From UBA1431 sp002329665 (GTDB lineage: Bacteria; Bacillota; Clostridia; Christensenellales; UBA1431), in contig JAXGXY010000001.1 in NCBI GenBank assembly GCA_040772545.1, positions 744,001 to 808,000 of the forward strand: a stretch of DNA of 64,000 bases. Reading direction: 5' to 3'. Below, piece by piece: positions 42,675 through 52,504 of the stretch. The notes beneath the pieces are model-generated. The model was not told where the DNA came from and made no database searches. It saw only the letters and a list, made by a program, of their open reading frames with translations. Position 1 is the stretch's first letter; every line of letters begins with the position of its first letter. The position numbers and the translations under genes were made by a program.

Positions 42675-43844
42675 ATGATCCGCATCGCAGTATTGGGCAG
42701 CACGGGTTCCGTGGGGACGCAGGCGCTCGAGGTGATCGACAGGCACCCCGGCAAATTCAGCGTCGCAGCGCTCACGGCCCACTCCAACGCCGAGCTCCTC
42801 ATCGGGCAGGCGCATAAATACCGGCCGGCCTTCGTCGGGCTGACGGCGGCGAAGGACGAAAAAGCGATAAGGGAGAGGCTGCCATTAGGGACGACGCTTT
42901 GCGTCGGCGAAGACTGCCTCGTGGAAGCGGCGGCCCTCGAAGAGGCCGATACGGTGCTGATCGCGACGGTGGGCTTCTCCGGCCTGCCCCCGCTGATGCG
43001 TAGCATACAAACGGACAAGCGCATCGCGCTGGCCAACAAGGAGTCGATCGTGTGCGGCGGGAACGTCGTGATGTCGGCGCTGAAGGAGCACGGCCAGCGC
43101 ATTTACCCGATCGACAGCGAGCATTCGGCGATCTTCCAGTGCATGGAGGCGTTAAGCGACGAAAAGGCTCTTTCGCGCATCGTTCTCACGGCCTCGGGCG
43201 GGCCTTTCAGGAACACGCCCGCGGAACAACTCCACGGCATCACGCCCGGTCAGGCCGTCCGCCATCCGAGGTGGAACATGGGCAAAAAAATTTCGGTGGA
43301 CTCGGCCACGCTGATGAACAAGGGCTTCGAGGTGATCGAAGCGCACTGGCTCTTCGGCGCTCCCGTGGACGCGATCGACGTCGTGATCCACCCGGAGAGC
43401 ATCGTGCACTCCCTCATCGAGCTGAAAGACGGGTCCGTGCTCGCGCAGCTGGGCGTGCCCGACATGCGCGTCGCGATCCAGTACGCGCTGAGCCACCCGG
43501 AACGCCTGGAGTCGGGCGTTGCCCGGCTCGACCTCATTGCCCTCGCCAGCCTGCATTTCGAGGCGCCGCAGGAAGAGAAATTCCCGTGCCTCGGCCTTGC
43601 GTACGAGGCGCTCAGGGCGGGCGGCGTGATGCCCGCCGTGCTCAACGCGGCCAACGAGGTCGCCGTGGACCTGTTCTTAAACGGGCGCATCGGGTTTACG
43701 GATATACCGCGCACGATTGAATATGCTATGTCAAGGGCGCCGGGCGTCCCCCTGCCTTCGCTCGACGACATCTGCCAGGCCGACGCCGTAACGCGCGCGC
43801 TCCTTTATAACAGGCACGCGGCGGCGCCGGGCGGAAAGGAATAA
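42675..43844 (+). CDS. dxr: 1-deoxy-D-xylulose 5-phosphate reductoisomerase
   Basis: Dxr is the second step of the MEP isoprenoid pathway. The 389-residue product has the NADPH loop IAVLGSTGSVGTQALEV, the metal-binding DSEHSAIFQCME near residue 150, the substrate loop TASGGPFRN, HPRWNMGKKISVDSATLMNKG and the conserved HPESIVHSLI. The following ispG is a later step of the same pathway. Confidence 0.97.
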   Translation: MIRIAVLGSTGSVGTQALEVIDRHPGKFSVAALTAHSNAELLIGQAHKYRPAFVGLTAAKDEKAIRERLPLGTTLCVGEDCLVEAAALEEADTVLIATVGFSGLPPLMRSIQTDKRIALANKESIVCGGNVVMSALKEHGQRIYPIDSEHSAIFQCMEALSDEKALSRIVLTASGGPFRNTPAEQLHGITPGQAVRHPRWNMGKKISVDSATLMNKGFEVIEAHWLFGAPVDAIDVVIHPESIVHSLIELKDGSVLAQLGVPDMRVAIQYALSHPERLESGVARLDLIALASLHFEAPQEEKFPCLGLAYEALRAGGVMPAVLNAANEVAVDLFLNGRIGFTDIPRTIEYAMSRAPGVPLPSLDDICQADAVTRALLYNRHAAAPGGKE

Positions 43845-43850
43845 CGTTTA

Positions 43851-44900
43851 ATGTTTCAAACGATATGGTCGATCCTCGTCGCCATCCTCGTGATCGGCGT
43901 GATCGTGATGGTCCACGAACTGGGCCATTTCCTCACGGCCCGCCGGCTGGGCATACGGGTGCGCGAGTTCGGGATCGGGATGGGCCCCAAGCTCAAGAAG
44001 TGGGAGCGAGGCGGCGTCATATACTCGCTGCGCCTTTTTCCCGTAGGCGGCTTCGTTAATTTCTACGGCGAGGACGAGGACATCGACGACCCGGAGGCCT
44101 TCAACAGGCAGAAGCCCTGGAAACGCTTCCTGACCATTTTTGCCGGCCCCGCCGCCAACATCCTGTTCGCTTTCGTGGTCACGATCTGCCTTTTGATGGC
44201 GGTGGGCGAGGCGGTGCCTAGGATCCGGACGGTCGCTCCCGGTTCCGCCGCCATGGCCGCGGGCGTCGAGCCGGGCGACCAGGTGACCGGCGTCAACGGC
44301 CAGCGAGTGAACTTCGCGGCCGAGGCCTATATGCTCATCACGGAAAACAACAAGAACGAAACGGTCACGCTGGAAGTCCGGCGCGGCGGCGAAACGAAGA
44401 CCTACGACGCCCTGCCCTACGCCTGGGACGACGAGCAACAGAACAGGGTCATCGGCGTAACCTTCGACCCGGCGCCGCAGACGTTCGGGTTTTTCCAGTC
44501 GATCGCCCTGTCCTTTTCCTGGATCGTGTTCGTGATTAAGGAGATGCTGGCCGTGATCGGGGGCCTATTCACCGGCGCGCAGAGCACGCAGGCCCTGGTC
44601 GGTCCGGTGGGCACGATCTCCCTCATCGGCCAGACCGCGCAGATCGGCCTGTATTCGCTGCTGCAGCTCACGGTCCTGATCTCTGTTAACCTGGGCATCG
44701 TCAACCTCATTCCGTTTCCGGCGCTGGACGGATCGCGCCTCGTGTTCACGACCGTCGAGAAGATACGCGGAAAACCGATTTCGCCCGAGAAGGAGGGACT
44801 GGTGCATTTCGTCGGGCTGATCGTCCTGCTCGCGCTGATGCTGCTGTTCACCTACCAGGACATCGTGCGGATCATCGGCGGCAAAGGGGTGGGAGGATGA
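43851..44900 (+). CDS. rseP: Site-2 zinc metalloprotease RseP
   Basis: RseP cuts transmembrane anchors of regulators inside the membrane and clears signal-peptide remnants. The 349-residue protein has HELGH at about residue 23 (zinc site), a PDZ domain (about 120-190, SAAMAAGVEPGDQVTGVNG), and NLIPFPALDGSRL near residue 290 with the third ligand Asp. It overlaps ispG by 4 bases. Confidence 0.95.
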   Translation: MFQTIWSILVAILVIGVIVMVHELGHFLTARRLGIRVREFGIGMGPKLKKWERGGVIYSLRLFPVGGFVNFYGEDEDIDDPEAFNRQKPWKRFLTIFAGPAANILFAFVVTICLLMAVGEAVPRIRTVAPGSAAMAAGVEPGDQVTGVNGQRVNFAAEAYMLITENNKNETVTLEVRRGGETKTYDALPYAWDDEQQNRVIGVTFDPAPQTFGFFQSIALSFSWIVFVIKEMLAVIGGLFTGAQSTQALVGPVGTISLIGQTAQIGLYSLLQLTVLISVNLGIVNLIPFPALDGSRLVFTTVEKIRGKPISPEKEGLVHFVGLIVLLALMLLFTYQDIVRIIGGKGVGG

Positions 44901-45970
44901 CGCTTCGCGAGGACACGCGCCGGGTGCGCGTCGGAAGGACGGCCATCGGGGGCGGCGCGCCCGTGAGCGTGCAGTCCATGACCAACACGCCCACGGCCGA
45001 CGTCAACAGGACCCTCGCCCAGATACGCGCGCTCGAGGCGGCCGGCTGCGAGATCGTGCGCGTGGCCGTGCCCGACGCCGAGGCCGCCGCGGCCGTGAAG
45101 GCGATCCGCCGCGGGACAAGGCTCCCGTTGGTGGCCGACGTGCATTTCGACCACCGCCTGGCTATCGCGGCCATAGTGAACGGCGCGGACAAGGTGCGCA
45201 TCAACCCCGGCAACATCGGCTCGGACGCGAAGGTGCGCGAACTCGCGGCCTCGGCCAGGGACCGCGGCGTGCCGATCCGCATCGGCGTAAACGGCGGCTC
45301 CCTCCCCGCCCACATCCTCGAGCGGTTCGGCGGGCCGGGTCCGGCGGCGCTCGTGGAGGCGGCCCTCGAACACGTCGCGGTCTTGGAAGCCTGCGGATTC
45401 TATGATATGATACTTTCACTGAAGTCCTCGAGCGTGCCCGTGACGGTCCGGGCCTATAAGGACATCGCGGGGCGCGTGGCGTACCCGCTGCACCTCGGCG
45501 TAACGGAGGCCGGGCACGCGGAGTCCGGCCTCGTGAAATCCGCCGTGGGCATCGGCGCGCTGTTGCTTCTGGGCATCGGCGACACACTGCGCGTCTCCCT
45601 GACCGGCGATCCGGTGCAGGAAGTCACGGCGGGGAGGGACATCCTTTCGGCTGCCGGCCTGCGCCGGTTCGGGCTGGAGATCGTCAGTTGCCCGACCTGC
45701 GGGCGCTGCGGCCACGACCTGGAAAGCATCGTCAAAGCGGTGCGCGCGCGGCTCGGGCACGTACAATCGCCTGTCCGGGTGGCGGTGATGGGCTGCGTGG
45801 TCAACGGGCCGGGGGAGGCCGCCGAGGCCGACGCCGGTATCGCCTGCGGGAAAGACCGCGGGGCGCTGTTCAGAAACGGCAAGCTGCTTCGCACGCTGCC
45901 CATGGACGGCATCGTGGACGCGCTCGTCGAAGAGGTTCACGGGCTTATCGACCAATCCGCAAAGGAGTAA
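44897..45970 (+). CDS. ispG: 4-hydroxy-3-methylbut-2-enyl diphosphate synthase
   Basis: IspG (GcpE) reduces MEcPP to HMBPP with a [4Fe-4S] cluster. The 357-residue product has VSVQSMTNTPTADVNRTL at the start, ADVHFDHRLA, the TIM-barrel NPGNIG, and the cluster Cys in SCPTCGRCGHD near residue 264 and VMGCVVNGPGE near residue 300. It lies 14 bases ahead of polC. Confidence 0.97.
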   Translation: MTLREDTRRVRVGRTAIGGGAPVSVQSMTNTPTADVNRTLAQIRALEAAGCEIVRVAVPDAEAAAAVKAIRRGTRLPLVADVHFDHRLAIAAIVNGADKVRINPGNIGSDAKVRELAASARDRGVPIRIGVNGGSLPAHILERFGGPGPAALVEAALEHVAVLEACGFYDMILSLKSSSVPVTVRAYKDIAGRVAYPLHLGVTEAGHAESGLVKSAVGIGALLLLGIGDTLRVSLTGDPVQEVTAGRDILSAAGLRRFGLEIVSCPTCGRCGHDLESIVKAVRARLGHVQSPVRVAVMGCVVNGPGEAAEADAGIACGKDRGALFRNGKLLRTLPMDGIVDALVEEVHGLIDQSAKE

Positions 45971-45983
45971 ACGAATACAGCGT

Positions 45984-48900
45984 ATGTCCGATCCAACGGG
46001 TACCAAACTCAGGGAACTGATTTCGCGCGCGCTCGGCGGGTCCCTCGCCGGCCTGCTGCGGCTCGAAAGCGCGTTTGTCTGGCCCTCCCAAAGGCGCGCG
46101 GCCGTCTCTTTTTTTTGTGACGAAGAAGTCCCCGAAAAGGCGGCCAAAACGCTGGAAAAGGCCTTGAAGGAACGTTTGCCGGGCTTTGCGCGGGTGAGCG
46201 TGACCATCCGCCGCGACGGGCAGGCGCCGTTAGCGGACGCGAAAGCCCCGCCCGTTTCGGAGGACGTATCGGAAGACGGCGGCGAAACGGATGCGCCGGT
46301 ATACGAGTTCGTGCGCGCCGCGGACGCGAACGGGAACGGCGTCCCCGGCAATAACGGTGGCAGGGTCGTGTACGGTTCGAGGATACGCTCGTCCGTGTGC
46401 GAGATGGCCGCGCTCAGCGACGAGCCCGGCAGCATCACGGTCGAAGGCCTGGTCATCGACGCACAAACGCGCGACCTGCAAAACGGCAAACGGTTGCTGT
46501 GCTTCGACATGACCGACACGACGTCCTCCGTCACCGTCAAGGTCTTCGAACAGGGCAGGGCGTTCGAGGCGATCGAGGCGGCGGCCAGAGAGGGCGCGTA
46601 CCTGCGCGTGCGCGGGGAATTCGCCTTCGACCGGTTCCAGAGGGAAACCGTGCTGAAGGCGCAGGACATAGAGCTTCGCGAGGCGCCCATGAGGCGCGAC
46701 GACGCGAAGGAAAAGCGCGTCGAACTGCACCTGCACACGCAGATGAGCAGCATGGACGGCGTTACCAGCGCGAAAGCAGCCGTGAAGCTCGCGCACGCAT
46801 GGGGGCACGCCGGCATCGCAGTCACGGACCACGGCGTGTTGCAGGCGTTCCCGGAGGTCCATGAAACCGCGAAGGAGATTGACGGGTTCAAGGCCGTTTA
46901 CGGGGTCGAGGCCTACCTCGTGGACGATACGGTCCCCATCGTGACCAAAGGCGACGACAGGAGCCTTGACGGCGCCTTCGTCGTGTTCGACGTCGAGACC
47001 ACCGGATTAAACCCCGCCGTGGAAAGGCTCACCGAGATCGGCGCCGTGCGCGTGGAGAACGGGGAAATAGCCGGCCGTTTCCAGACGCTGGTCAACCCGG
47101 GCATCCCGATCCCGCCGAAGATATCGCAGATGACGGGCATCACCCAGCAGATGGTGCAGGACGCGCCTTCCCCGGCGGAGGCCGTCGCCGCCTTCGCCGC
47201 CTTCGCCGAAGGGGCGTGCCTCGCCGCCCACAACGCGGGGTTCGACATGTCGTTCATCCTCGCGGCGGGCAGGGAGCGCGGGCTGACGTTCGACCAGCCC
47301 GTGCTGGACACCCTCCCGCTCGCGCGCCAGACCTGGACGGGGCTGAAGACCTACAGGCTCGACGCCGTGGCCAGGCACCTCGGGATCGACATGGGCAGGC
47401 ATCACCGCGCGGGCGACGACGCGCAGACCACCGCCGAAATATTACAGCAGGCCCTGCTGATACTCAAATCCCGCAACGCCCGGACCCTCTCTGACATCAA
47501 CAACTTCTTTTCCGGCAAGGTATCGGTGCGCGACCTTCCCGTGTACCACGCCGTCCTGCTCGCGTCGAGCCAGGCGGGCATCCGAAACCTCTACGAGATG
47601 GTGAGCAAATCGCACCTCGAATATTTCTATTACAGGCCGCGTCTCCCCAAGACGCTGCTGGCCGCGCACAGGGAAGGCGTCCTGGTGGGCTCGGGCTGCG
47701 CGCAGGGGGAGCTGTTCCGGGCGCTGCTCAGGGGAGCGGAACCCGACGCCGTACGGGCCTTATGCGCGTATTACGATTATTTCGAGATACAGCCCGCCCA
47801 CAACAGCGAATACCTGGTGCGAAGAGGAGAGGCGCCGAACCTTCAGGCCATACGGGACGTCAACCGCCGCATCGTCGAACTGGGCAGGGAACACGGCAAG
47901 CCGGTGGTGGCCACGGGCGACGTGCATTACCTCAACCCGGAGGACGGCGTCTACCGCGACATACTGCTAAACGCCCAGAAACTCAACGACGGAACCGCGC
48001 AGCCGAGGCTCCATCTCAGGACCACCGCCGAGATGCTCGAGGAGTTTGCCTACCTCGGCGAAGAGGCCGCAAAGCGAGTCGTCGTGACCGACCCAATTCG
48101 GCTCCTTGATTCGATAGAACCGCTCACGCCTTTCCCCTACGAGGGCTTCTACGCGCCCAAAATCGACGGGGTCGACGAGGAGATTCGCGAAAGCGCATTC
48201 GGGCAAGCCCGCGCAGTATACGGGACCCCGCTGCCCGGCATCATCGAAAAGCGCCTGGAGAAGGAGCTCGGGGCCATCATCACGCACGGGTACGCCGTGC
48301 TCTACTCGATCGCGCAGAAGATGGTGCGGCAGTCGCACGCCGACGGGTATCTGGTCGGTTCGCGCGGCTCGGTCGGGTCCTCGCTGGTGGCGACGATGCT
48401 GGGCATCACCGAGGTCAACCCGCTCCCGCCGCATTACGTGTGCCCCGCGTGCAGGTTCTCGGATTTCGGCGTGGAAAGGTCCCGCTACGGCGTAGGCAGC
48501 GACATGCCCGACAGGGACTGCCCGGCCTGCGGCGCGCCGCTAAAAAAGGACGGGTACGACATCCCGTTCGAGGTGTTCATGGGGTTTGCGGGCAACAAGG
48601 TCCCGGACATCGACCTCAACTTTTCCGGGGAGTACCAGGCGGCCGCGCACCGGCACATCGAGGACCTGTTCGGGAAGGACAGCGTGTTCCGGGCGGGCAC
48701 GATCAGCACGATAGGCGAACGGATCGCCGAGGAGTTCGCGCGGGCGTACTGCGAACAGAAGGGCCTCGTGCCGTCGGGGGCGGAGATCCGCCGGCTCGCT
48801 AAGGGCTGCATCGGCGTGAAGCGCACGACGGGCCAGCATCCCGGCGGCATCATGATCGTGCCCCGCGACAAGGACATACTCGATTTTACGCCGCTCCAGC

Positions 48901-50021
48901 ATCCGGCCGACGCGAGGGACACGGACATCGTGACCACGCATTTCGACTTCAACTGCCTGCACGACAACCTCGTGAAGCTGGACATGCTCGGGCACGACGA
49001 CCCGACGATGCTGCGCATGCTCGAAGGCATAACAGGGGTCGACCCGCGTTCCATAAGGATGGACGATGAGGCGACCATGCGCATCTTTTCGGACGTGGAG
49101 CCTCTCAAAATCCATGCCGAGGACATCGGCTGCACGGTAGGGACGCTGGGCGTCCCCGAGTTCGGCACGCGGTTTGTGCGCCGGATCCTCGAGGAGACGC
49201 GGCCGACCACGATGGCGGAGCTGGTGCGCATCAGCGGCCTTTCCCACGGGGAGAACCTCTGGGTCGGGAACGCGCGCGAGCTGATACGGCAGGGGACGAT
49301 CACCCTTTCAGAAGCCCTTTGCACCCGCGACGACATCATGAACCAGCTCATGCAGACGGGCATGGACGCAAAGACGGCGTTTGAGATCATGGAGTCCGTG
49401 CGCAAGGGGAAGGGCCTGACCAGGGAGATGCAGAAGGCGATGGCCGCCTGCGGCGTGCCCGGCTGGTTCATCGAATCGTGCCGGAAGATCAGATACATGT
49501 TCCCCAAGGCGCACGCGGCGGCGTACGTGATGATGGCCTTCAGGATCGCCTACTACAAGGTGCGCCACCCGATCGCGTTCTACGCAGCGTATTTTTCCGT
49601 GCGCGCCGGCGAGTTCGACGCCACGCTGATGCTCGGTCCCGCCGGACACATCGCGGGACTGGTCGCGGAATACAAAAAGCGCGCCGCCGCCAACAGGCGC
49701 GAACAGAAGGTGCTGACCATCCTCGAGATCGTGCTCGAGATGAACCTTCGCGGGATCGCCCTCGTCCCGGTCGACGTGGAAAGATCGGATGCCACGCGGT
49801 TTTTGATCGAGGACGGGGCCATACGCCCGCCGTTTTCCGCGCTGCCGGGCGTCGGGGAAAACGCCGCGAGGAGCCTGCAGGCCGCCAGGGACGTCCGGCC
49901 GTTCCGCTCGGTGGAGGACCTGCAATCGCGCGCGCGCGTCAGCCGGGCAGTCGTCGAGACGCTCAGGGCCCACGGGTGCTTCAGCGCCTTGCCCCAGAGC
50001 GACCAGATGAGCCTGTTTTAG
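45984..50021 (+). CDS. polC: DNA polymerase III alpha subunit, PolC type
   Basis: PolC is the main Firmicute replicase. The 1345-residue product is a little shorter than the 1430-residue norm. In order: a degenerate N-terminal domain (1-100), OB fold (about 130-230), PHP domain (ELHLHTQMSSMDG near 250), 3'-5' exonuclease (VVFDVETTGLNP near 332), the rest of PHP, the palm (GYLVGSRGSVGSSLVATM and PDIDLNFSGEYQ) with a zinc finger (CPACRFSDFG and CPACGAP), fingers and C-terminal HhH piece. It begins at ATG 45984. Confidence 0.97.
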   Translation: MSDPTGTKLRELISRALGGSLAGLLRLESAFVWPSQRRAAVSFFCDEEVPEKAAKTLEKALKERLPGFARVSVTIRRDGQAPLADAKAPPVSEDVSEDGGETDAPVYEFVRAADANGNGVPGNNGGRVVYGSRIRSSVCEMAALSDEPGSITVEGLVIDAQTRDLQNGKRLLCFDMTDTTSSVTVKVFEQGRAFEAIEAAAREGAYLRVRGEFAFDRFQRETVLKAQDIELREAPMRRDDAKEKRVELHLHTQMSSMDGVTSAKAAVKLAHAWGHAGIAVTDHGVLQAFPEVHETAKEIDGFKAVYGVEAYLVDDTVPIVTKGDDRSLDGAFVVFDVETTGLNPAVERLTEIGAVRVENGEIAGRFQTLVNPGIPIPPKISQMTGITQQMVQDAPSPAEAVAAFAAFAEGACLAAHNAGFDMSFILAAGRERGLTFDQPVLDTLPLARQTWTGLKTYRLDAVARHLGIDMGRHHRAGDDAQTTAEILQQALLILKSRNARTLSDINNFFSGKVSVRDLPVYHAVLLASSQAGIRNLYEMVSKSHLEYFYYRPRLPKTLLAAHREGVLVGSGCAQGELFRALLRGAEPDAVRALCAYYDYFEIQPAHNSEYLVRRGEAPNLQAIRDVNRRIVELGREHGKPVVATGDVHYLNPEDGVYRDILLNAQKLNDGTAQPRLHLRTTAEMLEEFAYLGEEAAKRVVVTDPIRLLDSIEPLTPFPYEGFYAPKIDGVDEEIRESAFGQARAVYGTPLPGIIEKRLEKELGAIITHGYAVLYSIAQKMVRQSHADGYLVGSRGSVGSSLVATMLGITEVNPLPPHYVCPACRFSDFGVERSRYGVGSDMPDRDCPACGAPLKKDGYDIPFEVFMGFAGNKVPDIDLNFSGEYQAAAHRHIEDLFGKDSVFRAGTISTIGERIAEEFARAYCEQKGLVPSGAEIRRLAKGCIGVKRTTGQHPGGIMIVPRDKDILDFTPLQHPADARDTDIVTTHFDFNCLHDNLVKLDMLGHDDPTMLRMLEGITGVDPRSIRMDDEATMRIFSDVEPLKIHAEDIGCTVGTLGVPEFGTRFVRRILEETRPTTMAELVRISGLSHGENLWVGNARELIRQGTITLSEALCTRDDIMNQLMQTGMDAKTAFEIMESVRKGKGLTREMQKAMAACGVPGWFIESCRKIRYMFPKAHAAAYVMMAFRIAYYKVRHPIAFYAAYFSVRAGEFDATLMLGPAGHIAGLVAEYKKRAAANRREQKVLTILEIVLEMNLRGIALVPVDVERSDATRFLIEDGAIRPPFSALPGVGENAARSLQAARDVRPFRSVEDLQSRARVSRAVVETLRAHGCFSALPQSDQMSLF

Positions 50022-50135
50022 GGCCCGGGGGGAGGCGGCAGGCTTTTTTCCCGCTTATCCCCTTGAATTCGTGCAAATCCCCCGGAAAAAATGAATAATT
50101 TTTACTAAAATCCGGCTTTTCGGGGAAGAATTCTC

Positions 50136-50164
50136 TTGTAAACCGGTGGTTTTTATGCTAACAT
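50136..50164 (+). promoter_or_regulatory. rimP operon promoter
   Basis: TTGTAA (50136-50141), a 17-base spacer and TG-C-TAACAT (50159-50164) lie in an AT-rich gap after polC. Confidence 0.5.
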
Positions 50165-50201
50165 ATCTTATATATGTAGGCTTTGGCGGCGTTTGCATGA
50201 G

Positions 50202-50227
50202 AAGAGTGGGTGAATAGCCCCACTCTT
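50202..50227 (+). other. rimP leader hairpin
   Basis: AAGAGTGGG (50202-50210) pairs perfectly with CCCACTCTT (50219-50227) over 8 bases. A similar GAGTGGG hairpin is common ahead of rimP in Firmicutes. Its downstream T-run is weak, so it may be an attenuator or a binding site. Confidence 0.6.
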
Positions 50228-50287
50228 TATCATTAAAGCATGCAGTAGGGGAGCGCCGTTTTTTGTGTGGAAAGGTCGGGAAGCAAC

Positions 50288-50746
50288 TTGTCGAAAAAAA
50301 TCGCGGGCGCGGTTCGCGCGATCATCGAGCCTGCCGTAACGGAACTGGGCTACGACCTGGTTGACGTGGAGTACAGGCGTGAGGCGATGGGCTACGTCCT
50401 GACGGTGTACATCGATAAGCGGGGCGGCGTCACGCTCGACGACTGCGAGCGCGTATCCGTTGCGCTTGACCCTCTGCTCGATGCGCACGATCCGGTTCCC
50501 GGCAGCTATTATCTGAGCGTATCCTCGCCCGGCCTGGACCGCCCGCTCAAAAACGACGCCGACCTTCAGAGGCATTTGGGGAAGATGGTGGACGTTCGGT
50601 TGTACAAACCTGTAGAAAGATGTAAAATCTTTGTCGGTACCCTGTTGGCTTTTGACGAAGGCACGCTCACGCTGACGGCCGGGGGGCGGGCGCGCACGCT
50701 GAACAGGCGTGACGTCGCCTGCATCAAGCCGTACATCGAAATATGA
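50288..50746 (+). CDS. rimP: Ribosome maturation factor RimP
   Basis: RimP helps build the 30S head. The 152-residue product has IEPAVTELGYDLVDVEY near residue 16, VLTVYIDKRGGVTLDDCERVS and YYLSVSSPGLDRPLK near residue 77. TTG 50288 gives a standard M-S-K-K-I start with AAAGG/GGGAAG ahead; GTG 50267 is also in frame. It opens the nusA-infB operon. Confidence 0.94.
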   Translation: MSKKIAGAVRAIIEPAVTELGYDLVDVEYRREAMGYVLTVYIDKRGGVTLDDCERVSVALDPLLDAHDPVPGSYYLSVSSPGLDRPLKNDADLQRHLGKMVDVRLYKPVERCKIFVGTLLAFDEGTLTLTAGGRARTLNRRDVACIKPYIEI

Positions 50747-50770
50747 GTGAACCTGGGGGAGTATGGTATC

Positions 50771-51898
50771 ATGAAAACCGATCTTATCGACGCACTGGAC
50801 GCGATTGAGAAGGAACGACGGATCAATAAGGAGATACTGATCGAAGCGATCGAGTCCTCCCTGATTTCGGCCTACAAGCGGAATTTCGGCTCGACGGCCA
50901 ACGTGAAGGTCAACCTTGACCGCGAAACGGGCGAAATACGCGTGTTTTCCTCCAAACAGGTCGTTGAGGAAGTGGAGGACGCCGCCGTGCAGATGTCCCT
51001 GGAAGAGGCGCAAAAGATCAACGAATACTACGAACCGGGAGACGTCATCGAGGAGGAGGTCACGCCCCAGTCCTTCGGCAGGATCGCCGCGCAGATCGCC
51101 AAGCAGGTGGTCATGCAGCGCATCCGGGAAGCGGAGCGGGGCGTAATTTTCGAGGAGTATATCGAGAAGGAAGACGAGGTCCTCACGGCCGTCGTGCAGC
51201 GCGTGGAGAAAAACAACGTCTACGTCGAGCTGGGCCGGACGGAAGGGCTGTTGTCCTCTTCGGACATGATCCCCGGCGAAAAATACAGCGTGAACGACCG
51301 CCTGAAGGTCTACGTGCTGGAGGTCAAGCGTACGAACAAGGGCCCGCAGGTCATCGTTTCCCGTACGCATCCGGGGCTGGTGAAGCGCCTGTTTGAGTTC
51401 GAGGTCCCGGAGATCCAGGACGGGATCGTGCAGGTCAAGAGCATCGCAAGGGAGGCGGGATTCAGGACGAAGATCGCCGTGTACTCCAACGACGATCAGG
51501 TCGATCCGGTGGGTGCCTGCGTCGGCCAGCGCGGGATCCGGGTAGAGAACGTCGTGCAGGAACTCAACGGCGAAAAGATCGATATCATAAAGTGGAGCCA
51601 GGATCCCGCGGAGTATATCGCTAACGCGCTCGGGCCGGCGCGCGTCATCATGGTCCACATCAACGAGCAGGAGAAGAGTTCCAAGGTCGTCGTCCCCGAC
51701 AACCAGCTCTCGCTCGCGATCGGCAAGGAAGGGCAGAACGCACGGCTCGCCGCGAAGCTGACCGGTTGGAAGATCGACATCAAGAGCCACGCGCAGTCCC
51801 AGCGGACGCTGTTCGAGGCCTTCGACGCCGGCGAAGAAGAGCCCGTCGATCCCTATCTGGAGAAGTTCGGCCTGGGAGCCGGGGAGGATGACGAATGA
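50771..51898 (+). CDS. nusA: Transcription termination/antitermination factor NusA
   Basis: NusA binds RNA polymerase and nascent RNA to tune pausing. The 375-residue product has the N-terminal RNAP domain with DAIEKERRINKEILIEAIESSL, an S1 domain (about 135-200, VYVELGRTEGLL), and two KH domains (DPVGACVGQRGIRVENVVQEL and LAIGKEGQNARLAAKLTGWKIDI). There are no C-terminal acidic repeats, as expected for Gram-positives. ATG 50771 with GGGGGAG ahead. It overlaps rnpM by 4 bases. Confidence 0.97.
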   Translation: MKTDLIDALDAIEKERRINKEILIEAIESSLISAYKRNFGSTANVKVNLDRETGEIRVFSSKQVVEEVEDAAVQMSLEEAQKINEYYEPGDVIEEEVTPQSFGRIAAQIAKQVVMQRIREAERGVIFEEYIEKEDEVLTAVVQRVEKNNVYVELGRTEGLLSSSDMIPGEKYSVNDRLKVYVLEVKRTNKGPQVIVSRTHPGLVKRLFEFEVPEIQDGIVQVKSIAREAGFRTKIAVYSNDDQVDPVGACVGQRGIRVENVVQELNGEKIDIIKWSQDPAEYIANALGPARVIMVHINEQEKSSKVVVPDNQLSLAIGKEGQNARLAAKLTGWKIDIKSHAQSQRTLFEAFDAGEEEPVDPYLEKFGLGAGEDDE

Positions 51899-52182
51899 AA
51901 CCGCGCAAGGTCCCCATGCGCATGTGCGTGGGATGCAAGACGATGAAACCCAAACGGGAGCTTTTCAGGGTCGTGGGCGGCGACGGGGACACGGCCGTTC
52001 TTGACAAGACGTCCAAGGCCCCGGGCCGTGGCGCGTACGTCTGCCCCGACGAGGGCTGCATGCACAAGGCGATGAAGGCGCGGGCGCTGGAACGCGCGCT
52101 GCAGGTGAAGGTCGACGAAACGCTGCTTGGGCAGTTCAAGAGGGAGATGGCCAGGCGTGAGCTGCAGCGAAAGAACATATAG
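51895..52182 (+). CDS. rnpM: RNase P modulator RnpM (YlxR)
   Basis: The 95-residue DUF448 protein has RMCVGCKTMKPKRELFRVV with the CxxC and GRGAYVCPDEGCMHKA. In Bacillus YlxR binds RNase P RNA and lowers its activity, hence RnpM. It sits in the standard nusA-ylxR-ylxQ-infB block. Confidence 0.93.
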   Translation: MKPRKVPMRMCVGCKTMKPKRELFRVVGGDGDTAVLDKTSKAPGRGAYVCPDEGCMHKAMKARALERALQVKVDETLLGQFKREMARRELQRKNI

Positions 52183-52498
52183 GCTGCTCGGCCTCTGCGC
52201 GCGCGCGGGGCTGTGCAGGTGGGGCACGGAGGCGTGCCGTGAGGAACTGCGGCGCGACCGTTCCGAGGCCGTCGTTATTAGCGCGTCGCTCAGCGGGGAC
52301 GCGCGGGGGAAACTCGCGGCGCTCTGCCGGGCGAAAAACGTCGCGCTCGTGGAGATCGAGGACGAGGGCGGCGTGTTGGGGAGGAGCATCGGGCGGCCGG
52401 GCGTGAAGGTGATGAGCATTCGGGACCAGCGTTTCGCCCTAAGGATAAAAGATTCAATCAAAAAAGATCAGGAAAGCCGGATTGGCGGGGGTGCATAA
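52157..52498 (+). CDS. ylxQ: L7Ae/L30e-family RNA-binding protein (YlxQ)
   Basis: The 113-residue product has the kink-turn-binding L7Ae pattern: LLGLCARAGLCRWGTEACREEL, AVVISASLSGDARGKLAALC, and the end VMSIRDQRFALRIKDSI. Its Cys content is high for the family (C in LCARAGLCRW and EACREE). The RNA target is unknown. GTG 52157 lies within the end of rnpM with AGGGAG 10 bases ahead. Confidence 0.85.
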   Translation: MSCSERTYRLLGLCARAGLCRWGTEACREELRRDRSEAVVISASLSGDARGKLAALCRAKNVALVEIEDEGGVLGRSIGRPGVKVMSIRDQRFALRIKDSIKKDQESRIGGGA

Positions 52499-52504
52499 GC
52501 AAAC

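Noticed and set aside
50022..50070. Terminator after polC
   Set aside because: A run of six Ts is present, but the preceding G-rich stretch forms no convincing stem.
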